Translations under genes and position numbers: made by a program
Notes under the pieces: generated by a model
What the model saw: the letters and a program-made list of their open reading frames with translations, nothing else
Told to the model about the DNA's origin: nothing
Database searches by the model: none
DNA from: Pseudescherichia sp032055545
GTDB lineage: Bacteria; Pseudomonadota; Gammaproteobacteria; Enterobacterales; Enterobacteriaceae
Length of the DNA stretch: 64,000 nt
NCBI GenBank assembly: GCA_032055545.1
Contig: DAMBQR010000007.1
Span: 1-64,000 of the forward strand
Reading direction: 5' to 3'
Shown: positions 17,010-25,995 of the stretch, piece by piece
Numbering within the stretch: the first letter of the stretch is position 1
How the letters are laid out: each line of letters opens with the position of its first letter

Positions 17010-18572
17010 CTACTCCTCCTCGTCGTCCTGTACCGGCTGCTCTTTAACAACCCGTACCAGATCGACCCGGTAGTCGTTCGCCTCAACCACAGTGATGGTT
17101 AATGGTGCCAGCTGCAGCACTTCGCCCGGCTTAGGGATATGGCCATTGATGGCAATAACCAGCCCCGCGACGGTAGCGATATCCTCTTCATCGTTCACCA
17201 GAGTGTCTATCTCCAGCGCATGCTGAAGCGCATGGAGATCGGTCGCGCCTTTTACCAGCCAGCCGTCGCCGTCGGTGACAATCTCCGGCGTCTCATCGGC
17301 GTCCGGGAACTCACCGGCAATGGCTTCCAGTACGTCAAGGGGCGTCACCAGACCCTGCACCACGCCAAACTCGTTGGTTACCATCACGAAGCTACCCCGT
17401 GCGCGACGGAGAACCGCCAGCAGCTTAATGGGATCCAGCGTTTCAGGTACCACGATGGCCGGAGCAGCCGAGGCGATAGCCGCCACGTCAACGCCCTCTT
17501 CCAGCGCCACCAGCAGCTCTTTCGCCCGCACGATGCCGATCACCTCATCCAGCTCGCCCCGGCATACCGGGAAGAGACTGTGCGGCGAGGAGAGCAGCTG
17601 CTCGCGAATGGCGTCTACGTCGAGGTTGGCATCTACCCAGCTGATCTCGCCCCGCGGCGTCATGATGCTGCGCAGCGAGCGTGAGGCCAGGGTCAACACG
17701 CCGTTGATCATGTAGCGCTCTTCATCCGCAAACGCGCCTTCAGGCACCGCAACCGGAGACTGATTGTCCGGCTCGTGCTGCACCGCAGCCTGGCGGCGGC
17801 CGCCCATCAGACGCAGAATGGCGTCGGCGGTACGCGCCCGCAGCGGCAGCGTGGACTGGTGGCGAATAAAGTTGCGGCGCGCCACCTGGTTAAAGAACTC
17901 AATGATGATCGAGAAGCCGATTGCCGCGTAGAGGTAGCCTTTCGGAATGTGGAAGCCAAAGCCTTCCGCCACCAGGCTCAGACCGATCATCAGCAGGAAG
18001 CTCAGACAGAGCACCACCACCGTTGGATGCTGGTTAACAAAGCGCGTCAGCGGCTTAGAGGCCAACAGCATCACCGCCATTGCGATCACTACCGCCGCCA
18101 TCATCACCGGCAGATGGTTCACCATCCCCACGGCGGTGATCACCGCATCAAGGGAGAAGACCGCATCAAGAATAACGATCTGCACCACGACCACCCAGAA
18201 GCTGGCGTACCCCTTACCCTGGCCGCTGTCGTGCTCGCGGTTCTCCAGGCGCTCGTGTAACTCCGTTGTCGCCTTGAAGAGTAAGAATATCCCCCCAAGC
18301 AGCATGATCAGATCGCGGCCGGAGAAGGTGAAATCCATGACCGAAAAGAGCGGCTGGGTAAGCGTCACCATCCAGGAGATGACGGAGAGCAGCGCCAGGC
18401 GCATCACCAGCGCCAGGGAGAGACCGATTAGCCTCGCCTTATCACGCTGTTTCGGGGGCAGTTTGTCGGCAAGGATGGCGATAAACACCAGGTTATCGAT
18501 ACCGAGAACGATTTCAAGTACGACAAGCGTCAACAATCCCACCCAGATTGAGGGATCCATTAAGAATTCCAT
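17010..18572 (-). CDS. yoaE: TerC-family membrane protein with CBS and CorC domains, YoaE
   Basis: A 520-residue inner-membrane protein. The N-terminal TerC domain (roughly residues 1-240) has about seven helices and conserved acidic positions in LEIVLGIDNLVFIAIL and LDAVFSLDAVITAVGM. Two CBS domains follow (about 300-430), then a C-terminal CorC/HlyC transporter-associated domain. TerC proteins are linked to metal export, but the substrate of YoaE is not established. It is divergent from manX across a 428-base AT-rich gap. Confidence 0.92.
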   Translation of the reverse strand: MEFLMDPSIWVGLLTLVVLEIVLGIDNLVFIAILADKLPPKQRDKARLIGLSLALVMRLALLSVISWMVTLTQPLFSVMDFTFSGRDLIMLLGGIFLLFKATTELHERLENREHDSGQGKGYASFWVVVVQIVILDAVFSLDAVITAVGMVNHLPVMMAAVVIAMAVMLLASKPLTRFVNQHPTVVVLCLSFLLMIGLSLVAEGFGFHIPKGYLYAAIGFSIIIEFFNQVARRNFIRHQSTLPLRARTADAILRLMGGRRQAAVQHEPDNQSPVAVPEGAFADEERYMINGVLTLASRSLRSIMTPRGEISWVDANLDVDAIREQLLSSPHSLFPVCRGELDEVIGIVRAKELLVALEEGVDVAAIASAAPAIVVPETLDPIKLLAVLRRARGSFVMVTNEFGVVQGLVTPLDVLEAIAGEFPDADETPEIVTDGDGWLVKGATDLHALQHALEIDTLVNDEEDIATVAGLVIAINGHIPKPGEVLQLAPLTITVVEANDYRVDLVRVVKEQPVQDDEEE

Positions 18573-19000
18573 GACAGGCTCCTGCTAAGGAAATGACAAA
18601 ACGGGGCCTTACAGCGTGCAGGCGTGGTGACAGCAAAAAGGGGGTTAATGCAGGCGCTAAGCGGCCTGAAGATAAACTGACGTCGGTGACGGTCCATACG
18701 GTGGGCAGCTGCCCTCTACTCCAGTGATTATAAACAGAAAGTAAACATAACAGAGGGAATTACGATTTTGCAAAGATTTACCTGAATTTGCATTCCAGAA
18801 GATATTTTGCGCAACAAAATTTCTTTTTCTGCGAAAGCTAAATTACGGATCTGAATCACATAAATTATTTTTTCACTATCTAAAATAATTCGCGAAGTCT
18901 GAATTTTTTATCTTATCCCTCTCTGAATCGATTCGCTATGACGTAACGATTCACAATGCATCTGCTACGGATGCGTTCACGATAATAAAGGAGGTAGCAA
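18573..19000. promoter_or_regulatory. yoaE-manX divergent control region
   Basis: The 428-base gap is AT-rich from about 18740 on and contains no credible gene. The segment 18840-18910 closely resembles the E. coli manX promoter region, where CRP activates and Mlc represses. A CRP-like site is listed separately. The tract TATCTAAAATAATTCGCGAA at 18877-18896 is the best candidate for the Mlc operator and overlaps the likely -10 box. Confidence 0.55.
18843..18864 (+). promoter_or_regulatory. Candidate CRP site of manXYZ
   Basis: The right half TCACA and the core GATCTGAATCACAT fit the CRP consensus, but the left half (CGGAT) is degenerate. Its centre is about 41 bases upstream of the position expected for a start site just after TAAAAT (18881-18886), the class II arrangement. 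Confidence 0.45.
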
Positions 19001-19975
19001 GTGACCATTGCTATTGTAATAGGCACACATGGCTGGGCTGCGGAGCAGCTGATTAAAACAGCTGAAATGCTATTGGGCGAGCAGGAGAACGTAGGCTGGA
19101 TCGATTTCGTACCGGGTGAAAACGCCGAAACGCTGATCGAAAAATATAACGCGCAGCTGGCGAAACTCGACACCGGCCAGGGCGTGCTGTTTCTCGTCGA
19201 TACGTGGGGCGGCAGCCCGTTCAACGCTGCCAGCCGTATTGTCGTCGATAAAGAGCACCATGAGGTGGTCGCCGGGGTCAACATTCCCATGCTGGTGGAG
19301 ACCCTGATGGGCCGCGATGACGACCCGGCATTTGACGATCTGGTGGCCGTCGCCGTTGAGGCGGGCCGCGAAGGCGTGAAGGCGCTGAAGGCACAGCCGG
19401 TGGAGAAGGCTCAGCCTGCCGCCGCGCCTGCTGCTGCCGCACCGAGGGCCGCCGTACCGCAAAAACCGATGGGACCAGAGGACTATATGACCATTGGCCT
19501 GGCGCGTATCGACGATCGCCTGATCCACGGCCAGGTGGCGACCCGCTGGACCAAAGAGACCAACGTGCAACGCATTATCGTTGTCAGCGACGAGGTGGCC
19601 GCCGACACGGTACGCAAGACGCTGCTGACTCAGGTCGCCCCTCCCGGCGTAACCGCCCACGTGGTGGACGTTGCCAAGATGATCCGCGTCTACAACAACC
19701 CGAAATACGCCGGCGAACGCGTGATGCTGCTGTTTACCAACCCGACCGACGTGGTACGCCTCGTTGACGAGGGGGTGAAGATTACCTCTGTCAACATCGG
19801 TGGTATGGCTTTCCGCCAGGGCAAAACCCAGGTCAACAACGCGGTATCGGTAGATGAGCAGGATATCGCCGCGTTTAAAAAGCTGAACGCGCAGGGGATT
19901 GAGCTGGAAGTGCGGAAAGTCTCCAGCGATCAACGCCTGAAAATGATGGATTTAATCAGCAAAGTGGCAAAGTAA
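19001..19975 (+). CDS. manX: Mannose PTS enzyme IIAB
   Basis: Cytoplasmic phosphotransfer subunit of the mannose, glucose and glucosamine PTS. The 324-residue protein has an N-terminal IIA domain with the phosphorylated H10 (VIGTHGWAAEQL), an alanine/proline-rich linker near residues 130-155, and a IIB domain with its histidine in DDRLIHGQVATRW near residue 176. The start is GTG after AAGGAGG. It is the first gene of manXYZ. SgrS sRNA control is known for E. coli manX but was not tested here. Confidence 0.97.
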   Translation: MTIAIVIGTHGWAAEQLIKTAEMLLGEQENVGWIDFVPGENAETLIEKYNAQLAKLDTGQGVLFLVDTWGGSPFNAASRIVVDKEHHEVVAGVNIPMLVETLMGRDDDPAFDDLVAVAVEAGREGVKALKAQPVEKAQPAAAPAAAAPRAAVPQKPMGPEDYMTIGLARIDDRLIHGQVATRWTKETNVQRIIVVSDEVAADTVRKTLLTQVAPPGVTAHVVDVAKMIRVYNNPKYAGERVMLLFTNPTDVVRLVDEGVKITSVNIGGMAFRQGKTQVNNAVSVDEQDIAAFKKLNAQGIELEVRKVSSDQRLKMMDLISKVAK

Positions 19976-20037
19976 CCGGCACCCGCTGATCGAAGCTGTT
20001 TTTACACTTAAATCTGTATTGCTATAGGAGAAGTACA

Positions 20038-20838
20038 ATGGAGATTACCACTCTTCAGATTGTGCTGGTGTTCATCGTCGCCTGTATTGCCGGTATGGAG
20101 TCGGTGCTGGATGAATTTCAGTTCCACCGTCCGCTGGTGGCCTGTACCTTAATCGGTATCGTGCTGGGGGATATGCAAAAAGGGATCATCATCGGCGGTA
20201 CGCTGGAGATGATCGCCCTCGGCTGGATGAACATCGGTGCAGCGGTCGCCCCCGATGCCGCACTGGCATCCATCATCTCAACCGTGCTGGTTATCGCCGG
20301 GGGTCAGAGCATCGGGGCCGGTATCGCGCTGGCCATTCCGCTGGCAGCGGCAGGCCAGGTGCTGACCATTATCGTTCGTACCATTACCGTAGCCTTCCAG
20401 CATGCAGCGGATAAGGCGGCCGAAAGCGGCAACCTGACGGCGCTCTCCTGGATCCACGTCTCCTCCCTGTTCCTGCAGGCGATGCGTATCGCCATCCCGG
20501 CGGTAATCGTTGCCTACTCTGTGGGCACCAGCGAAGTTCAGGGGATGCTCAACGCTATTCCGGAGGTGGTAACCAGCGGGCTGAATATTGCCGGGGGCAT
20601 GATCGTGGTCGTGGGCTATGCGATGGTCATCAACATGATGCGCGCAGGCTACCTGATGCCGTTCTTCTATCTGGGCTTCGTGACCGCCGCCTTCACCAAC
20701 TTCAACCTGGTGGCGCTGGGGGTGATCGGTGCCGTGATGGCGATTCTCTACATTCAGCTTAGCCCGAAATACAACCGTACGGCGGGCGCGCCTGCTCAGG
20801 CTGCCGGTGCTAACGATCTCGATAACGAACTGGATTAA
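20038..20838 (+). CDS. manY: Mannose PTS enzyme IIC
   Basis: Membrane subunit of the mannose-type PTS channel. It is 266 residues, the E. coli length, with multiple hydrophobic segments and conserved GGTLEMIALGWMNIGAAVAP near residues 55-75. It is 62 bases after manX and three bases before manZ. Together with manZ it forms the sugar-conducting unit, which is also a bacteriophage lambda DNA entry factor in E. coli. Confidence 0.97.
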   Translation: MEITTLQIVLVFIVACIAGMESVLDEFQFHRPLVACTLIGIVLGDMQKGIIIGGTLEMIALGWMNIGAAVAPDAALASIISTVLVIAGGQSIGAGIALAIPLAAAGQVLTIIVRTITVAFQHAADKAAESGNLTALSWIHVSSLFLQAMRIAIPAVIVAYSVGTSEVQGMLNAIPEVVTSGLNIAGGMIVVVGYAMVINMMRAGYLMPFFYLGFVTAAFTNFNLVALGVIGAVMAILYIQLSPKYNRTAGAPAQAAGANDLDNELD

Positions 20839-20841
20839 CAG

Positions 20842-21702
20842 GTGAGCGACATGGTTGATATAACAAAAACTACTCCCGAGAAAAAACTCACTGCTGGCGA
20901 CATTCGCGGCGTGTTTATCCGCTCTAACCTCTTCCAGGGGTCATGGAACTTCGAGCGTATGCAGGCGCTGGGCTTCTGCTTCTCTATGGTACCGGCCATC
21001 AAACGCCTCTACCCCGAGAATAACGAGGCGCGTCGCCAGGCGATCAAACGCCATCTGGAGTTCTTTAACACCCATCCCTACGTCGCCGCGCCAGTGCTCG
21101 GCGTCACCCTGGCAATGGAGGAGCAGCGTGCTAACGGGGCAGAGATCGACGACGGCGCGATCAACGGTATTAAAGTCGGCCTGATGGGGCCGCTGGCGGG
21201 CGTCGGCGATCCGATCTTCTGGGGTACCGTGCGTCCGGTGTTTGCCGCGCTGGGAGCGGGGATCGCCATGAGCGGCAGCCTGCTTGGCCCGCTGCTGTTC
21301 TTTATCCTGTTTAACGTGGTGCGTCTGGCGACCCGCTACTACGGCGTCGCCTATGGCTACCGTAAAGGGGTGGATATCGTCAAGGATATGGGCGGCGGCT
21401 TCCTGCAGAAGCTGACCGAGGGGGCATCAATCCTCGGCCTGTTTGTCATGGGCGCGCTAGTGAACAAGTGGACGCATGTTAATATCCCACTGGTGGTGTC
21501 GGAGATCACCGACCAGACCGGGAAAACTAACGTTACCACCGTGCAGACTATTCTTGACCAGCTGATGCCGGGCCTGGTGCCGCTGCTGCTAACCTTCGCC
21601 TGCATGTGGCTGCTGCGTAAGAAAGTGAATCCGCTGTGGATCATCGTTGGCTTTTTCGTCATCGGTATTGTGGGCTACGCCGTCGGCCTGCTGGGTCTGT
21701 AA
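20842..21702 (+). CDS. manZ: Mannose PTS enzyme IID
   Basis: IID component, unique to the mannose PTS family. The 286-residue protein carries the cytoplasmic N-terminal part (FIRSNLFQGSWNFERMQALG, LYPENNEAR), the conserved GLMGPLAGVGDPIFWGT loop, and C-terminal helices. The start is GTG, closely following manY. The operon ends at an intrinsic terminator at 21718-21741. Confidence 0.97.
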   Translation: MSDMVDITKTTPEKKLTAGDIRGVFIRSNLFQGSWNFERMQALGFCFSMVPAIKRLYPENNEARRQAIKRHLEFFNTHPYVAAPVLGVTLAMEEQRANGAEIDDGAINGIKVGLMGPLAGVGDPIFWGTVRPVFAALGAGIAMSGSLLGPLLFFILFNVVRLATRYYGVAYGYRKGVDIVKDMGGGFLQKLTEGASILGLFVMGALVNKWTHVNIPLVVSEITDQTGKTNVTTVQTILDQLMPGLVPLLLTFACMWLLRKKVNPLWIIVGFFVIGIVGYAVGLLGL

Positions 21703-21717
21703 GCGGTAGATGTGACG

Positions 21718-21741
21718 CCGGGGGCACTGCCCCCGGTTTTT
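21718..21741 (+). terminator. Intrinsic terminator of manXYZ
   Basis: CCGGGGG (21718-21724) pairs with CCCCCGG (21730-21736) and is followed by five T, 16 bases after the manZ stop and just before yobD. Confidence 0.9.
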
Positions 21742-21756
21742 ATTTGTGGAGGATGA

Positions 21757-22215
21757 ATGACGCTAACGGATTACGTGCTGGTGCTGTGCGTGGCTGGGCT
21801 ACTGGCTTACGCTATCTATGACGAGTTTATTATGCCGCGCCGCTACGGCGTTACGCTGCTTACCGTTCCCCTGCTGCGCCGCAGCCGCGCCGACAGCGTG
21901 ATCTTCACCGGCCTGCTGGCCATTCTTATCTATAATAACGTGACTCATCATGGTGCTATTTTAACCACATGGTTATTATCTATGCTGGCGCTGGTGGTAA
22001 TATACCTCTTCTGGATCCGCGCCCCGAAAATCATCTTTAAAAAGAGTGGTTTCTTCTTTGGCAATATCTGGATTGAATATGAGCGTATTAAGGCGATGCA
22101 GCTTTCAGAAGATGGTGTGCTGGTGGTGCAATTAGAGCAGCGGCGTCTGCTGATCCGTGTACGAAATATCGACGACCTGGAGAGGATCTACAAAGTTATC
22201 GTTAAAACTCAGTGA
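21757..22215 (+). CDS. yobD: DUF986 inner-membrane protein YobD
   Basis: A 152-residue membrane protein of unknown function, the same length as E. coli YobD. It has a hydrophobic N-terminus (LVLCVAGLLAYAIYDEF) and two further helices around residues 45-85. A cytoplasmic C-terminal part follows (FFFGNIWIEYERIKAMQLSE). It starts right after the man terminator, preceded by GGAGG, and may receive readthrough from manXYZ. Confidence 0.93.
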   Translation: MTLTDYVLVLCVAGLLAYAIYDEFIMPRRYGVTLLTVPLLRRSRADSVIFTGLLAILIYNNVTHHGAILTTWLLSMLALVVIYLFWIRAPKIIFKKSGFFFGNIWIEYERIKAMQLSEDGVLVVQLEQRRLLIRVRNIDDLERIYKVIVKTQ

Positions 22216-22220
22216 GTTAA

Positions 22221-22240
22221 AATATAGCCACTACTATGTT
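22221..22240 (+). promoter_or_regulatory. MntR box 1 upstream of mntP
   Basis: AATATAGCCACTACTATGTT resembles the enterobacterial MntR operator, whose pattern is AACATAGC, a short spacer, then GCTATGTT. It is slightly degenerate. Its centre is 41 bases, about four helical turns, from a second box. Confidence 0.65.
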
Positions 22241-22261
22241 TTGTGATATGAAATGTGTTGA

Positions 22262-22281
22262 AACATAGCCATGGCTATATT
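22262..22281 (+). promoter_or_regulatory. MntR box 2 upstream of mntP
   Basis: AACATAGCCATGGCTATATT is a strong MntR-type palindrome with a perfect ATAGCCATGGCTAT core. MntR bound to Mn(II) is known to activate mntP in E. coli, so this is the likely principal site. Confidence 0.75.
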
Positions 22282-22331
22282 ATTTCTCGCGCAATTCACT
22301 CTCTTTCTTAACGTTATTTTCACCCTTCAAC

Positions 22332-22350
22332 CCAAATGAAAATCGTTATC
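22332..22350 (+). promoter_or_regulatory. Fur-like box upstream of mntP
   Basis: CCAAATGAAAATCGTTATC matches the 19-base Fur consensus GATAATGATAATCATTATC at 14 positions. Fur input into mntP is reported for E. coli. It lies between the MntR boxes and the riboswitch. Confidence 0.5.
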
Positions 22351-22410
22351 AACTAGCAAGTTAAATAATGAACTTCGGTTATTGTTTTAGTTTATCAAAA
22401 TATGTTAAGG

Positions 22411-22561
22411 TTGCGCCCGTCGTTGGGGAGTAGCCAATTTCCTGTTCCCGGAAATGTACGTGTCAACATACTCGTTGCAAAACGTGGCGCGTACGGATCG
22501 AATAGCTGAGCCTGTTCGGTCAGGCGAGACCATAGACGCATCAACTGCTGATTACTGGGGG
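22411..22561 (+). ncRNA. yybP-ykoY manganese riboswitch in the mntP leader
   Basis: The leader contains the GGGGAGTAGCC signature of the yybP-ykoY class at 22425-22435. Paired segments follow (TTTCC/GGAAA near 22440-22455), with the 3' conserved part around GGCGAGACCAT near 22523-22533. Its position directly upstream of mntP and its conserved elements match the E. coli mntP leader, which senses Mn(II) and raises mntP translation. The exact boundaries are approximate. Confidence 0.85.
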
Positions 22562-22601
22562 CAGTGATGTGTCATATGGATTTCCCGGTCAGGACGCTTG
22601 T

Positions 22602-23168
22602 ATGAACCTATCCGCTACCCTGCTGCTCGCTTTTGGCATGTCGATGGATGCCTTTGCCGCCTCCATTGGTAAGGGCGCAACTCTGCACAAACCTAAGTTT
22701 TCTGATGCCCTGCGTACCGGTTTGATTTTTGGCGTTATTGAGACGCTGACCCCGTTGATCGGCTGGGGTTTAGGCATGCTGGCCAGCCAGTTTGTGCTGG
22801 AGTGGAACCACTGGATTGCTTTCTTGCTGCTGGTGTTTTTAGGGAGCCGAATGGTGCTGGAGGGCGTGCGCGCTCAGCCCGATGAAGATCTCGCTCCGCT
22901 ACGCCGCCACGGCTTCTGGCTGCTGGTCACCACCGCTATCGCCACCAGCCTCGACGCCATGGCCGTGGGCGTCGGCCTCGCCTTTTTGCAGGTTAATATT
23001 ATCACCACTGCGCTGGCCATCGGCTGCGCCACCCTGATTATGTCCACTCTCGGCATGATGGTCGGGAAGTTTATCGGCCCCCTGCTGGGCAAGCGGGCCG
23101 AGATCCTGGGTGGTGTGGTACTCATCGGCATTGGCATCCAGATCCTCTGGAGCCACTTCGCCCCTTAA
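22602..23168 (+). CDS. mntP: Manganese efflux pump MntP
   Basis: Six-helix inner-membrane Mn(II) exporter of 188 residues, the E. coli length. The conserved acidic motifs are FGMSMDAFAASIGKG near residue 16 and ATSLDAMAVGVG near residue 118. I start at MNLSATLL, preceded by AGGA, rather than the upstream in-frame GTG that would sit in the riboswitch leader. Control is by MntR, Fur and the riboswitch listed upstream. The stop overlaps that of rlmA by four bases. Confidence 0.97.
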   Translation: MNLSATLLLAFGMSMDAFAASIGKGATLHKPKFSDALRTGLIFGVIETLTPLIGWGLGMLASQFVLEWNHWIAFLLLVFLGSRMVLEGVRAQPDEDLAPLRRHGFWLLVTTAIATSLDAMAVGVGLAFLQVNIITTALAIGCATLIMSTLGMMVGKFIGPLLGKRAEILGGVVLIGIGIQILWSHFAP

Positions 23169-23980
23169 GCGTCGCGCTGCCAGCACTGAATGCTGAAATC
23201 CGCCTCGCAGCTAAACTGCGTCATCTCTTGCAATGTCTCCCACACCTGCGGCTTCGCCCGCCAGGCAAAGGGCGTCATCTGCAACAGCGCCACGGCCTCG
23301 CTGCCGCTTAGCGACATCCCATAGCCCAGCGCGTGCTGCTCGCGCAGCGTGAACCCAGCCAGCTGTTCACTCTGCGGGGCATGGAGCTGTACCTCGTCAT
23401 AGATCAGCCCTTTCAGCTCTACCAGATGCCGGGGTCCCGGCGCGGCGGTGATCGTCCACCCTCCTGGCTTCACGACTCGCGCCAGCTCCTCAGCTTTACA
23501 GGGGGCATAGATGCGTACCACCGCATCCAGCGTCGAGGCATCAAACGGCAGGCGGTGGCTGGAGGCGACGCAGAACATCACCTGCGGATAGCGTTTGGCC
23601 GCCGCGCGGACCGCTGCCCGGGAGACGTCCAGGCCAAAACTTTCCGCCCCGTGCTGACGAGCGATATCAGCGAAGGCGTGAGTGTAGTACCCCTCTCCAC
23701 AGCCGATATCCAGCAGCGCATCAGCCTGTGGAGGCAGGCGCGCATCCAGCAGCTCGCTCAGCCTCTGGCGCAGCGGCAGATAGTGCCCGGCATCGAGAAA
23801 GGCGCGCCGGGCCTGCATCATCTCCGCGCTGTCGCCCGGATCGCGTGAACGCTTGTGCTGCACGGGCAGCAGGTTGACGTATCCCTCTTTCGCTATATCA
23901 AACTGGTGCCGCTGCGGGCAGACGTAGGTTTTATCGGTACGCAACAGCGGCGCGTGACATAGCGGACAGGTGAAGGACAT
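23165..23980 (-). CDS. rlmA: 23S rRNA (guanine745-N1)-methyltransferase
   Basis: Methylates G745 of 23S rRNA at N1 using S-adenosylmethionine. The 271-residue protein has an N-terminal zinc site (CPLCHAPLL, then CPQRHQFD) and the SAM-binding motif LDIGCGEGYYTHAF near residue 90. IRIYAPCKAEELARV follows later. The start MSFTCPLC gives the family N-terminus; the 14 residues upstream in frame do not match. It converges with mntP and shares its last four bases. Confidence 0.95.
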   Translation of the reverse strand: MSFTCPLCHAPLLRTDKTYVCPQRHQFDIAKEGYVNLLPVQHKRSRDPGDSAEMMQARRAFLDAGHYLPLRQRLSELLDARLPPQADALLDIGCGEGYYTHAFADIARQHGAESFGLDVSRAAVRAAAKRYPQVMFCVASSHRLPFDASTLDAVVRIYAPCKAEELARVVKPGGWTITAAPGPRHLVELKGLIYDEVQLHAPQSEQLAGFTLREQHALGYGMSLSGSEAVALLQMTPFAWRAKPQVWETLQEMTQFSCEADFSIQCWQRDA

Positions 23981-24042
23981 AGCAACTCCGGGCAGAGAGA
24001 AAGGGCGAAAGTGTAACGCCAATTGCCGCTGCGGGGAACGCC

Positions 24043-25782
24043 TTAAGGCAGCGGATCCGCACCGCCGGGCGAATTTAGCACCACCAGATGGCTCGAATCG
24101 GGTGCCATGCCGTCCGGGGTGACATTTTTTGCCCGCAGCACATTCCCCATAATTTGACTGAATACCGGAGCGGATACCGCCCCGCCGTAGTACGCGCCGT
24201 TTTGCGGATCGTTTATCACCACCGCCAGGGCATATTTAGGCTGGCTGGCCGGGGCTACGCCAGCGGTATAGGCTACGTATTTATCAACATACTTGCCGTT
24301 TTCGTCTATCTTCTTCGCGGTACCGGTTTTTACCGCTACGCGGTAGTCGCGCACGGCCGCTTTGGTGCCTCCGCCCCCCGGCAGGGCCACGCTCTCCATC
24401 ATGTGCTCCACCTCATGGACAATATCCTGCGGCATCACCTGCGCACCTACAACGGGCGGATCGACGCGGGTGATAGAGAGCGGACGCGCCAGGCCATAGC
24501 TGCCGATGGTGGCGTAGACATGGGCCAGCTGCAGCGGGGTGACCATCAACCCATAGCCAAACGAGAAGGTGGCGCGATCGAGCTGCCCCCAGTATTTGCG
24601 CACCGGCAGGACGCCGCTGCTCTCTCCGGTCAGGCCCAGCCCCGTCGAGCTGCCAAAGCCGAACGCTTTATAAGTATCCAACAGGCGCTGAATCGGCATC
24701 GCCAGCGACAGGCGTGACACGCCGGTATCACTCGATTTCTGCAGGATGCCTGTCAGGGTCAGCTCCGGGTAGTATCCCACGTCGCGAATGCGGTGGCCGT
24801 CAAGGGTATAGGGATGGGTATCTACTACGCTATCAGGCTGAACGATACCCTCCTTGAGCGCCGCCATTAGCACCATCGGCTTTACCGTCGAGCCAGGTTC
24901 AAAGGTGTCGCTGATGGCGCGGTTGCGGAAATCATCCAGGGTGGCGCCGCTGCGGTTGTTAGGGTTGAAATCAGGGTAGCTGGCCATCGCCAGGATTTCA
25001 CCGGTCTGAATACGCACCAGTACCGCCGCCCCGGATTCCGCTTTATTCCAGCTGACGGCATTATCGAGGGCATCTTCGGTGAGAGTTTGCAGACGTTTAT
25101 CTATGCTCAGCATCAATGTATGCGCCGGTACAGCAGGCGTTTCAGTAATATTCTCAATAACGTGTCCGTGGCGATCTTTGCGCACCTGGCGCAGACCGGG
25201 TTTACCGGTAAGCTGGGCGTTAAAACTCTTCTCGATGCCTTCAATCCCCTGCCCATCAACGTTAGTAAAGCCAAGCAGGTTGGCGGCAACATGCCCGCTG
25301 GGGTAAAAGCGCCTGGACTCCTCCTGCAAATTGATGCCCTGCAGGTTGAGATTATCAATCCACCTGGCCTGCTGCGGATCGAGCTGGCGGGCAAGATAGA
25401 TAAAGCGGGACTTAGGGTTATTACGGATGCGGTCGGCAATCTCACTCAGCGGCATATTCAGGGCGCTGGCCAGCGCCTGCCAGCGCTGACTGAAACCCAC
25501 CCCGCCGCTGCTGTTTATCACTTTAGGATCGGCCCAGACCGCGCTAACGGGGACGCTCACCGCCAGCGGAAGCCCGTTACGATCGACAATCATCCCCCGG
25601 GGCGGGACGATCTTCTCTTCCCGAATCGATCGCATATCCTCCTCCTTGACTAACTTTTCCGGCGAGACAACCTGAAGCCAGGCCGTCCGGCCCAGCAGCA
25701 GGCCCAGCGCGCAGATAATGGCAACGCAAAGCAAGGCAAAGCGCAGAGGAGTATAGTTGCTGGAAAGAGGGTTGTTTTTCAC
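24043..25782 (-). CDS. FtsI/PBP3 paralog, class B penicillin-binding protein
   Basis: A 579-residue transpeptidase closely related to FtsI but clearly a second copy type. It has a short cytoplasmic tail, one membrane helix (about residues 13-32), the pedestal domain, and a transpeptidase domain with SxxK in EPGSTVKPMV (around residue 300) and KTGTAKK (near 485). The SxN motif of FtsI (SSN) reads SSD here (LQKSSDTGVS). Salmonella carries such a paralog, PBP3SAL, at the same place between rlmA and cspC; that enzyme divides cells at acidic pH. The same role here is inference. The start is GTG after GGAGCCAAG. Confidence 0.92.
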   Translation of the reverse strand: MKNNPLSSNYTPLRFALLCVAIICALGLLLGRTAWLQVVSPEKLVKEEDMRSIREEKIVPPRGMIVDRNGLPLAVSVPVSAVWADPKVINSSGGVGFSQRWQALASALNMPLSEIADRIRNNPKSRFIYLARQLDPQQARWIDNLNLQGINLQEESRRFYPSGHVAANLLGFTNVDGQGIEGIEKSFNAQLTGKPGLRQVRKDRHGHVIENITETPAVPAHTLMLSIDKRLQTLTEDALDNAVSWNKAESGAAVLVRIQTGEILAMASYPDFNPNNRSGATLDDFRNRAISDTFEPGSTVKPMVLMAALKEGIVQPDSVVDTHPYTLDGHRIRDVGYYPELTLTGILQKSSDTGVSRLSLAMPIQRLLDTYKAFGFGSSTGLGLTGESSGVLPVRKYWGQLDRATFSFGYGLMVTPLQLAHVYATIGSYGLARPLSITRVDPPVVGAQVMPQDIVHEVEHMMESVALPGGGGTKAAVRDYRVAVKTGTAKKIDENGKYVDKYVAYTAGVAPASQPKYALAVVINDPQNGAYYGGAVSAPVFSQIMGNVLRAKNVTPDGMAPDSSHLVVLNSPGGADPLP

Positions 25783-25922
25783 CTTGGCTCCTGAAACGGG
25801 TTAACCCGCTGATTTGACAGGAAACACGTTCAGAAAGGGAAAAAAGTGTGCTAATAACGGTATGGCTTTGCAACAAAAGACGAACGAGAGAGCCTACAGT
25901 AACATTTTGAGAAATAAACATT

Positions 25923-25951
25923 AAAAAGCCCCGCACATGGCGAGGCTTTTA
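25923..25951 (-). terminator. Intrinsic terminator of yobF-cspC
   Basis: On the minus strand, AAAGCCTCGC pairs with the GCGGGGCTTT arm around a short loop and a T run follows. It lies about 45 bases after the cspC stop and upstream of the PBP3 paralog. Confidence 0.85.
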
Positions 25952-25995
25952 CGCTGACATTGATGCGCCGATGGCGCTCAAGCAGTGGAGGAAAA

